From Thalassomonas viridans (lineage in GTDB: Bacteria; Pseudomonadota; Gammaproteobacteria; Enterobacterales; Alteromonadaceae), in NCBI RefSeq assembly GCF_000948985.2, contig NZ_CP059733.1, forward strand, positions 4,402,001 through 4,466,000: a stretch of DNA of 64,000 nucleotides, written 5' to 3'. The notes beneath the pieces were generated by a model, which was not told the DNA's origin, ran no database searches, and saw only the letters and a list, made by a program, of their open reading frames with translations. Shown one piece after another: positions 30,279 to 37,599 of this stretch (positions are counted from its first letter, which is position 1; the number at the start of each line of letters is the position of its first letter). The translations under genes were made by a program, and so were the position numbers.

Positions 30279-31412
30279 CTATTCCGGACTGGAGAGAGGA
30301 TAAAGCACCTGATCTTTATAACCTGTGGTTACCGGAAAATAACCGCTCAGGGCTTCATCCAGGGTCATATCACCGGTATCGGCAATCAAGGGTCGGTTTT
30401 CCAGTGCCGCCAGCTTGCTTTTCGTGGCCACGATGATAATATTTTCTTTGCCGATCGCCCTGATGATCCTCGGGCTCAGCTGTTGGTTGCCGCGGCCAAA
30501 AACATGCCCCTGGCCACCTATTAAGGTGATCACCAGCTTCACCTGTCCGGCCTGGCGCTCATTTAGCAGGGACCACAACTCAGGCTCTGTGATGTCGTTG
30601 GCCACCACCTCCTGCTGATGCAATACATCCACTCCCAGCAGGGTATTTTCCAGCCCAAGCTCTTGCATAATAAAAGCCGTAGTTGAGCCGGAGCCGATAA
30701 TAAATAACTCGTCGTCCATCTGCTCGATAATATCGGCGGCAATATCCTGCAGCACCAGTTCATTGGATTCTTTCCCGCCGGACTTAACCGCCTGGATATA
30801 ACGTAATTCGCTGGGGATCTGCATTTCACCGTAGCGTTTTGCCTTAACGATACCGTCTCGGAACAGACTTTCATCAATATCCATCACATCGGCTTCGGTC
30901 AAGGTCACCAGCTGTTTGGACACCATTAATTCGATCACCCGGCCGGCGGCCTTAGGGGTTACAGCATACACCCCCGAATGGATTTTACAACCGGCGGGGA
31001 TCCCAAGTACCGGAAAGCTGTCGCCAACCCGCTGGCAAATATCGCGGGCGGTACCGTCACCGCCGGCAAACAACAAAATATCGATATCTTGGGCCAACAG
31101 GGCATCAACCGCATTTTGGGTATCCTGGGCCGAAGTAACCTGCCCTTGGCTGTGATACAGGGTTTCCACCGCAAACCCCAGGGAAGCTGCACACTGCGCC
31201 CCCATCAGGTCATTCGCGGTATAGATAACCAGCTGATCTTTATAGGGCAATAACACTTCCAGCGCCTGGGCAGCGCGCGAATTCGACTTTGCCGTCGCCC
31301 CCAGGGCCAGCGCCTGTTGCGGGGTATTTATGCCGTCACTGCCCTTTAGGGCGACACTGCCGCCGATACCGGCAATAGGGTTGATAATCAGTCCCAGTTT
31401 AAAGCTGCTCAT
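30279..31412 (-). CDS. ATP-NAD kinase/AcoX-family protein
   Basis: 377 residues with a diacylglycerol/NAD-kinase fold: an N-terminal INPIAGIGG loop and the GGDGT motif (FAGGDGTARDI). It is distinct from the real NAD kinase at 52312 and belongs to the longer AcoX-like family of uncertain substrate. The ATG at 31412 overlaps the epmC stop (ATGA), implying translational coupling; an upstream in-frame extension to 31463 overlaps epmC and is not used. A phosphotransferase role is inferred only from fold motifs. Confidence 0.85.
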   Translation of the reverse strand: MSSFKLGLIINPIAGIGGSVALKGSDGINTPQQALALGATAKSNSRAAQALEVLLPYKDQLVIYTANDLMGAQCAASLGFAVETLYHSQGQVTSAQDTQNAVDALLAQDIDILLFAGGDGTARDICQRVGDSFPVLGIPAGCKIHSGVYAVTPKAAGRVIELMVSKQLVTLTEADVMDIDESLFRDGIVKAKRYGEMQIPSELRYIQAVKSGGKESNELVLQDIAADIIEQMDDELFIIGSGSTTAFIMQELGLENTLLGVDVLHQQEVVANDITEPELWSLLNERQAGQVKLVITLIGGQGHVFGRGNQQLSPRIIRAIGKENIIIVATKSKLAALENRPLIADTGDMTLDEALSGYFPVTTGYKDQVLYPLSSPE

Positions 31413-32008
31413 ACGGTTTCTTCCTCTTCGGCGGTTGCTGGCTGCCGGTATCTTTGCTGCCACATCTCCTGTAAATGCGGGTCCAGCTTAAAATCTTCGG
31501 TCGTTAACGGCGTCTTTACCCGGTAGAAACCGGCCAGGATGTCAATGAAAGTCTGTGCCCTTGGGGGGAAGCCGGTTTCAAGATAATCCAGCACCTGCTG
31601 ATAAACCGCCAGCTTAAACGCCATAGTATCGGCACCGGCGCCGTTAAGGTTGTCGGCAGAGACATTAAAACGCTTATTGGCGGCCACACAAAAAGCCCAC
31701 TCCACCGCCTGGGGCTTGACTTCCACTTGCTCAAATTCCTTTTGCTGCTTTTCATTGCGTCCGTCGGGCAAATACCAGTAACCGAAATCTTCCAGCAAGC
31801 GCCGCGCCTCGCCGGCTATGCACCAGTGGGCAATCTCATGCAAAGCACTGGCATAATAGCCGTGGGCAAAAATAATCTGGTGATAGGGACAATTTTCCCC
31901 GGCGGGAAGATAAACAGGTTCATCTTCTCCCTTAATCAAACGGGTATTAAATTGCGCACCTAAGCCCGAATCAAAAAGCGTGATCAGATCCTGGTAACTA
32001 TGTAACAT
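31409..32008 (-). CDS. epmC: Elongation factor P hydroxylase EpmC
   Basis: 199 residues. EpmC (YfcM) hydroxylates the beta-lysylated lysine of EF-P. The metal-site motif HEIAHWC is at residues 57-63, preceded by QIIFAHGYYASAL; GYWYLPDGR follows. ATG at 32008. It overlaps the AcoX-like gene by four bases. EF-P (efp) and its lysyltransferase are not in this window. Confidence 0.92.
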   Translation of the reverse strand: MLHSYQDLITLFDSGLGAQFNTRLIKGEDEPVYLPAGENCPYHQIIFAHGYYASALHEIAHWCIAGEARRLLEDFGYWYLPDGRNEKQQKEFEQVEVKPQAVEWAFCVAANKRFNVSADNLNGAGADTMAFKLAVYQQVLDYLETGFPPRAQTFIDILAGFYRVKTPLTTEDFKLDPHLQEMWQQRYRQPATAEEEETV

Positions 32009-32438
32009 AATTCATTAAGACATTGACATTTTTCAGTGACGGCATTCTATCGAAAAACCGCAGACATTGCCCGCTGATTTCCATAAATTTCTTTCTCCCG
32101 CTCCAAACATCAGCCACCCTGCCCCCGGTGCGCAAAGGGTTTTCTCAGGTAAAAAGCCAATAACTTCAAGCAAGTGGTTGACCATGAAAAATTATACAAT
32201 AGACAGCTCTAGACAGGTATCAACAAAAGCGGTATGGTGGAAATGTAAATTATGTGTAAAGATTTGGTGAGCAAGTTTAAGCCGTATTGCTTTTTCACTA
32301 AAAATCAGGCACGACAAGGCTCGCAGGCCAGGGATAGGTAATGAGTCGACATATTCAACAATATAAGCAGCATCAATCTGCCGTCATCAGGTTAAAAGAT
32401 GCGATAAGAAAAATGAGTATGATAAAGGAAGGTAATTT
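32009..32438. other. 430-base gene-free stretch before the csgD-like gene
   Basis: Divergent spacer between epmC and the csgD-like gene. Short open frames in it lack ribosome sites. It is the likely control region of the curli regulator; csgD promoters in other bacteria are long and bind many regulators. I could not assign a promoter with confidence. Confidence 0.4.
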
Positions 32439-33170
32439 ATGAACTCAATGGACATGGGAAAACTGAATGCTTTTGTTCTTACGGCTACCGGGAACAATGT
32501 CAGTGACACATCTGCTAACCTCAAGCCAGGCTTAATTCAAGATACAGATCAGGAGGCTTTAAGACACTTTATCGGACTCGCCGGCACCTGCAATATGGAG
32601 CTGACCACAGGCAATGAATTGCCCGCCGCTGCCGACAGAAAAAATTATCAGCTCTACTTCATTAATTTGCAAAAAAGCTCATGGGAAAAACAAATCCCCG
32701 ACACCATTTTGCAGTTGGCCGCCCAGGTAAGGACCATTCTTTTTAATGCCTGCGAAGATGCCTTTTGCGACAAACAAGCTTTGTTATCGGGTATTGAAGG
32801 GGTTTTTTACCATAATGACCGGCCGGAAATTATCCTCAGGGGCCTGACCCGGATACAGCAAAATGAACGCTGGTTTAAACGGGATACCATGAACAATGCC
32901 CTGGCGGATTTATTAAAGGCAAGGCAGGAGAATCCGTTAGCGGCCGACAGCCGCCTGACGGAAGTCAATTTTCCCACCCTGACCAAGCGGGAAAAAACCA
33001 TTATCCACCTGGTGTCGAGCGGCGCGCAAAACAAGGAAATTGCCGATCAGCTGCATATCAGCACCAATACCGTCAAAACCCATATTTACAGCCTGTTTCG
33101 CAAAACCAGCTCCCGTAACCGGATCGAGCTGATCACCTGGTCGCAGCAATACAGATCCCTGCCCCACTAA
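32439..33170 (+). CDS. csgD: CsgD-like LuxR-family regulator of curli
   Basis: 243 residues. The C-terminal 65 form a LuxR/CsgD helix-turn-helix (LTKREKTIIHLVSSGAQNKE, then HISTNTVKTHIYSLFRK). The N-terminal part is divergent and lacks the phosphoacceptor pattern of true receiver domains, as in CsgD. Strong ribosome site aggaaggtaattt before the ATG. Located tail-to-tail with csgG, so very probably the activator of the curli genes. The name rests on domain plus context. Confidence 0.82.
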   Translation: MNSMDMGKLNAFVLTATGNNVSDTSANLKPGLIQDTDQEALRHFIGLAGTCNMELTTGNELPAAADRKNYQLYFINLQKSSWEKQIPDTILQLAAQVRTILFNACEDAFCDKQALLSGIEGVFYHNDRPEIILRGLTRIQQNERWFKRDTMNNALADLLKARQENPLAADSRLTEVNFPTLTKREKTIIHLVSSGAQNKEIADQLHISTNTVKTHIYSLFRKTSSRNRIELITWSQQYRSLPH

Positions 33171-33238
33171 TCTGGCTCTGTGGCACTTACCGGCGCATTA
33201 GCCAGCAAAATCATCTTTATCCGTTAACGGCGTAAAAC

Positions 33239-33275
33239 AAAAAACCGTAGCAATAAATACTTGCTACGGTTTTGT
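33239..33275. terminator. Bidirectional terminator between csgD and csgG
   Basis: Perfect 13-bp stem (33241-33253 with 33261-33273), 7-base loop, A-run before and T-rich after; between convergent genes. Confidence 0.88.
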
Positions 33276-33313
33276 ATTTTGCTGTTTCAGGCATCAAGCA
33301 CACATGGCAAACA

Positions 33314-34120
33314 CTAGACGCTTTCCTGGGCTTTCCATACCCGTTTTTCTATGCCTTTTAGCACCAGTTCGGTAATGGCTTTTTCTATGGTTTTTTTCAC
33401 GCAGATAAACATAGGTTCATTGGTGGTGTAACCGCCCTCGGCTTCGGCCAGGCGCTTAAAGCTGATATAACGGAAAAAACCGGCGCGCACTTCTTTGCTT
33501 AACACATTCTTCGTGGTCGACACCGACACCAGTACTTGCCCGGTGCGCACATCCACCGCCCGCATGGTCACGGAAATCTGGTCTTCCCGGTATAATTCCG
33601 AGGCGCTGATGCCGAAATATTCGGCACCGAAACCGCCGGTACGGATATTGGTATCATAACTGACGATGCCTCCCTCAAGCAGGATCTTGGCGGTTGTCAG
33701 CGGCGGCAATTCCCTGGCTTTTTCCAGCCCCGTTTCCTTCTGCTCGTTCTGGTACGCCGCCCGGGTGATCTTCCGCTCGGTGAGAATATTCTGCAGCCCT
33801 TCACGCTCCACCGGCAAGAACCATTCGGAATCGCTTAATGCCTGCATCAGGATCGAGGTACTGCCCTGGGTCACTGCGGTTGAAAACGAACTGACATTGG
33901 CCTGCTGTTTATATTGCCCGGTTTGATCCCTAAAGGCATAAACCGACACTGGAATACTGCCCCTGGGTTTTGGCAACGCCTTAAGCTCTGCAAAGGTTTG
34001 TGTCGGTACCACTTTCACCGCCTGACTTTCATCGGGCGGATATAAACTACGTACACTGCTACAGGCAGACAGCAGGGCCAGCAAACATAAGACTAACCAA
34101 GTTCTCACCGCCCCCCTCAT
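33314..34120 (-). CDS. csgG: CsgG, curli secretion channel lipoprotein
   Basis: Outer-membrane nonameric pore that exports curli subunits. Lipoprotein signal with Cys20 in LLALLSACSS. Family segments include PVSVYAFRDQTGQYK, LLEGGIVSYDTN, AVDVRTGQVL and VSVSTTKNVLS. 268 residues, close to the E. coli protein (277). Its ATG overlaps the csgF stop (ATGA). Last gene of the minus-strand curli operon. Confidence 0.96.
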   Translation of the reverse strand: MRGAVRTWLVLCLLALLSACSSVRSLYPPDESQAVKVVPTQTFAELKALPKPRGSIPVSVYAFRDQTGQYKQQANVSSFSTAVTQGSTSILMQALSDSEWFLPVEREGLQNILTERKITRAAYQNEQKETGLEKARELPPLTTAKILLEGGIVSYDTNIRTGGFGAEYFGISASELYREDQISVTMRAVDVRTGQVLVSVSTTKNVLSKEVRAGFFRYISFKRLAEAEGGYTTNEPMFICVKKTIEKAITELVLKGIEKRVWKAQESV

Positions 34121-34590
34121 GGCAGGTCCACTCCGGCCGTGGGATCGTCATACCGGGGAACTTCGATCATAGTCACTTCACCGGTAACGCTGTTGGAGAT
34201 TTGCACGATTATGGTGTCGGGATTGCTGCCCATGATCAGGATTTCATAATCGCCGCTGGTAAAAATAGTGTCCTCAGCAAAGGCACCGTTGGTTTCACCG
34301 AAGGCTTCATCAGTTATCTTCCTCACCATCTGATTAATGTAGGAGCGTTCCAGCGATTCCTGGAACTTGTCAGCATAGGATTTTTCATCTACCGAGGCTT
34401 TATGTTTATTTTGCGCCTGGGCTTTATTGAGCAGATAACTGCCGTTCATGGGGTTACCGCCGAAGCTGGGGTTGATGGGCTGGTACACCAGCTCGGTCGC
34501 CGTCACCGGCAAAGCCAGTAAAAGATTAACCGCCACTATAGATAACCGGCTTTTCACCGCTTTTATTAACATGACATCCTTGCATCGCAT
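34117..34590 (-). CDS. csgF: CsgF, curli assembly/nucleation accessory protein
   Basis: Surface-exposed factor that docks in CsgG and couples secretion to CsgB nucleation. Signal peptide to about residue 32 (PVTATELVYQ), then the hallmark mature N-terminus YQPINPSFGGNP. 157 residues. Two possible starts: 34590 with GGAGGT upstream (used) and 34572 with AAGGA. It overlaps csgG by four bases. Confidence 0.93.
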   Translation of the reverse strand: MRCKDVMLIKAVKSRLSIVAVNLLLALPVTATELVYQPINPSFGGNPMNGSYLLNKAQAQNKHKASVDEKSYADKFQESLERSYINQMVRKITDEAFGETNGAFAEDTIFTSGDYEILIMGSNPDTIIVQISNSVTGEVTMIEVPRYDDPTAGVDLP

Positions 34591-34637
34591 AGTAATTACC
34601 TCCTTACTTAAATGCCGGTTGTTATAATTGTTGTTTA

Positions 34638-35021
34638 CTACCAGCCGCTTTCGGCCATATCCGGACTCTGGTGGCTCAATTGCGCCTTGGCCATAGCATC
34701 TATCAGAATAAAAATTGCCTGCTCGACTTTGTCTTTGATCGGTGTACGCCGGCGGCCAAGATGGGTGACATAAATAATCTTATGATTCATCAGCAGGGTT
34801 AGTTTTGTCCCGGCACGCGGCACGATTTGTTCGGTAATTTGCACATTAATGCCCTGGGTATTGGGCATTTCCTGCCATAACCGGCTAAATTGATAGGCAA
34901 ATTCATGTCCCTGCTGGCTTTTGCTGTTATCGAGAAATAAGCCATCTATTTCCACATCATCTGCCGGCGCCATAAACGGAAGAAAAAAAAAGCCTAGCAG
35001 TAACAGGGATTTTAACATCAT
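34638..35021 (-). CDS. csgE: CsgE, periplasmic curli accessory factor
   Basis: 127 residues with a signal peptide (about 1-20, FMAPADD). CsgE caps CsgG and delivers CsgA. Family-like segments: EIDGLFLDNSKSQQGHEFAY, RAGTKLTLLMNHKIIY. Lies between the long CsgA-like gene and csgF, the order csgA-E-F-G. Confidence 0.92.
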   Translation of the reverse strand: MMLKSLLLLGFFFLPFMAPADDVEIDGLFLDNSKSQQGHEFAYQFSRLWQEMPNTQGINVQITEQIVPRAGTKLTLLMNHKIIYVTHLGRRRTPIKDKVEQAIFILIDAMAKAQLSHQSPDMAESGW

Positions 35022-35144
35022 AGCCTACATCTAATTTAGTGAAAAAGCGGAGCCTGAGCCCCGTTCCTTAATACGGGCACAGTAACAGTCGTCACTGACT
35101 TTATACGACTATTACTGCGCAACTTCTACATCAGGTAACCGGCA

Positions 35145-36602
35145 TTACTGCTGGACAATAGTCGCCGTATTATAATCACCCACCTGGGCGATGGAGATAT
35201 TGCCGCCGTCGCTGATAAAAGAACCATCGACAATATTGCCGTTGCCTTGCTGGCTGATGCTAAACTGCATGGAATCACCGCCAATCAGCATAGCGCCGTC
35301 ATAGCTGCCAACTTCACCGGAAATCCGGTTTTCATGGCCTTCCTGGGCGATATCTATGGTGTGGTTGCTGCCTTCCACCAGGATATCCAACATGTTCAGG
35401 TCGCCGTTTTGCGCGATATTCATGGTGTTATCGTTACTGTCTAATACAGTGCTGATATTGACTACAGCGTCATTGGCATTACCCCTTTGGGTAATGTCGA
35501 TATCGTTGCGGTCGGTGATCAATGAATTATCGCCGGTATGCGAGGCCTGCAGGATCAAGACGTTTTCATCACCCGACTGGGTAAAGTTAATGTCGTTGTC
35601 GTTGCCGTTAAAGTTCACCATATGGGCTTCGTTTAAGTCGCCGCTCTGCATCACGCTATATTCGTTACCGCTGCCAATACCGCCGATATAGGTGCTGTTC
35701 TGGTTGCCCGACTGCATCACGGTAAAGTCGTTTTCATCACCGAGGATATCAAACGTGGCAGCGTTATCATCACCTGTTTGGGTATAAGTAACGTCATTTT
35801 CAAACCCGAGGAAAATGCTGGAATCAACCCGGTTATTGTTGCCTTCCTGGTCTATCTCTATAGTATTTTCGTCATAGATCACTTCAGCAATATTGATGAT
35901 GTTGCGGTCACCGTCCTGCTCAATATTGATCTCATTGTCATTACCCTCGATGGTTTCGATATCGGCTACATTCCAGTAACCGTTTTGCTCGATCTCAATT
36001 TCGTTGCCGTCACCAACAACATTGTTCAGGTGTATTTCACCCCACTGTCCCTGCTGGCTAATGGTCACCTCATTATCGATGCCTTTCATGTTACGGTTAT
36101 AGGCCCAGTGACCGCCGTCACCCTGCTCTACCGTGACGACATTATCGTCACCGTCAATAACATTGATCACCTGGTTGCCTATGCCCAGATAAGCCCCCCC
36201 TCGCTGGCTAATATCAAGGTTATTGTCATTGCCCCTGACGGTATTCTCGACTTCATTATCTTCGCCGTCCTGGTGAATTAACTGCTCATTGCTGTCGCCG
36301 GTACTGGCAGAAACAACCAGGTTCTTTTCGCCGAACTGCTCCACGCCGGTAAAGTTGTCATCGCCGTTAACACTAACATCGGCGCCGTTTAAATCTCCTT
36401 CCTGGGTAATGGCGACTTCATTACCAAAGACCGCTCCCCGGGTAGACTCCTGCGATAACGCAATCACGTTACCTGTGGCATTCACCATAAGATCGCTCTG
36501 GATCTCATTTGAAATATGTTTTGTATCTTGTGCAAAAGCCGACTGGCCTGCTCCCAGCGCCATCATCACGGCACAGGTAATTATAGATTTATTAAGTTTC
36601 AC
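35145..36602 (-). CDS. csgA: Very long CsgA-like curlin, about 18 repeats
   Basis: Secreted amyloid subunit. Signal peptide (KLNKSIITCAVMMALGAG ... AFAQ) then about 460 residues made almost entirely of curlin-type units with the core pattern I-x-I-x-Q-x-G-x-x-N (for example INIEQDGDRN, MNIAQNGDLN, INFTQSGDEN). E. coli CsgA has five repeats in 151 residues; this has about 18-19 and is very rich in Asp/Glu/Asn. The GTG at 36602 is used because GGAG lies 6 bases upstream. Upstream of csgE, after csgB. Major subunit is inferred from repeats and position. Confidence 0.9.
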   Translation of the reverse strand: MKLNKSIITCAVMMALGAGQSAFAQDTKHISNEIQSDLMVNATGNVIALSQESTRGAVFGNEVAITQEGDLNGADVSVNGDDNFTGVEQFGEKNLVVSASTGDSNEQLIHQDGEDNEVENTVRGNDNNLDISQRGGAYLGIGNQVINVIDGDDNVVTVEQGDGGHWAYNRNMKGIDNEVTISQQGQWGEIHLNNVVGDGNEIEIEQNGYWNVADIETIEGNDNEINIEQDGDRNIINIAEVIYDENTIEIDQEGNNNRVDSSIFLGFENDVTYTQTGDDNAATFDILGDENDFTVMQSGNQNSTYIGGIGSGNEYSVMQSGDLNEAHMVNFNGNDNDINFTQSGDENVLILQASHTGDNSLITDRNDIDITQRGNANDAVVNISTVLDSNDNTMNIAQNGDLNMLDILVEGSNHTIDIAQEGHENRISGEVGSYDGAMLIGGDSMQFSISQQGNGNIVDGSFISDGGNISIAQVGDYNTATIVQQ

Positions 36603-36658
36603 GTGCTTCTCCAATTCTTCAGCTAAAGGTCACTATTAATTTGTGCTAGCAGGTCCGG

Positions 36659-37153
36659 CTAGTACTGGCTAATATTGACGACCATTTCATTGCCAATCTG
36701 GTGAATAGCTATGGTTTGTTCACCAAACTGGCTGACATTGACAATATTGGCATCACCCTGCTGGATAACATCGGCCTGGTTACCGTTGCCCTCTTGCTCA
36801 AGAGAAACGATATTGCCATAGCCATATTGGCCGATATCCAAGACATTGTTGCTGCCATGCTGGCTGACACTGATACGGTTAGCCGCATTTGCCGTTTGCT
36901 TGATTGTTGCTTTATTGAGTATTCCGTACTGGCTGATAACAAGTTGCTGGTGTTGTTCAGCCGAGGTTATATCTACTGACGTTGATAAACTTAAAGACAA
37001 AGGAGATTCCTGCAAATCTGAGCCTGAAAGCAGATCAGGTGACGCCCCCATAACCTGGAAGCTAAGCACAGACAATAAAAAAGCAGCACATGAGAAAACC
37101 CTTAACTTTGGGGCTCCCGATAGCTTATTTGTATGTTGTCTGTTTAATTTCAC
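36659..37153 (-). CDS. csgB: CsgB-like minor curlin (nucleator)
   Basis: 164 residues. Signal peptide to about residue 37 (VMGA), a linker, then five curlin-type units (QLVISQYGILNKA, ISVSQHGSNNV, VSLEQEGNGNQA, VNVSQFG, VNISQY). Short repeat region, first position in the operon and degenerate last units match a nucleator CsgB rather than CsgA. Start GTG at 37153. The assignment of B versus A is by context. Confidence 0.85.
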   Translation of the reverse strand: MKLNRQHTNKLSGAPKLRVFSCAAFLLSVLSFQVMGASPDLLSGSDLQESPLSLSLSTSVDITSAEQHQQLVISQYGILNKATIKQTANAANRISVSQHGSNNVLDIGQYGYGNIVSLEQEGNGNQADVIQQGDANIVNVSQFGEQTIAIHQIGNEMVVNISQY

Positions 37154-37599
37154 TTTAGTCCGCCTGCAAACTCATTCATCGCACTAAAAACTCTACTGCT
37201 TTCTTTTTTTATTGAACATCACCCAAAAGTCGTAATTAATAAAAATATTTATTTTTCAATCGATTAAATAATTAAAAATATTTTCAGTGACCTGGAGCAA
37301 CAGATAAACTCATAAAAAAGTACTAGTTTGCCCGCTGTTTTTCCTGTCCGATAAAAATACTAAAAAGGTATGAGAAAGCCCGGCTAACACTTAGTGAAGT
37401 ACTAAAAAAGTCGTGTTTATATTATTTCGCTTCTCTTTTGCTCGTTTTTGTGGCTAAAGTAATAGTGTTGCTGAAATATCGTACGGTTATAAAGACTGAC
37501 AGAGAAAACCAAAAGACAAATACAAACAAGGAAGATCCAACCAGGGAATCCGGTACCAGCTACCGGATAAAAACAAAATAATAAAGATGGATTAAGACA
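37154..37599. other. 446-base divergent control region, csgB / subtilase
   Basis: AT-rich spacer carrying the promoters of the curli operon (minus) and the subtilase (plus). A short motif TACTAAAAAnGT occurs at 37358-37370 and 37399-37411, with a related aaaaaagtact at about 37313. These could be binding sites for a shared regulator. No gene or RNA seen. Confidence 0.4.

Noticed and set aside
35247..36639. Antisense frames across the curlin gene
   Set aside because: They are mirror images of a repetitive real gene and have no start signals.
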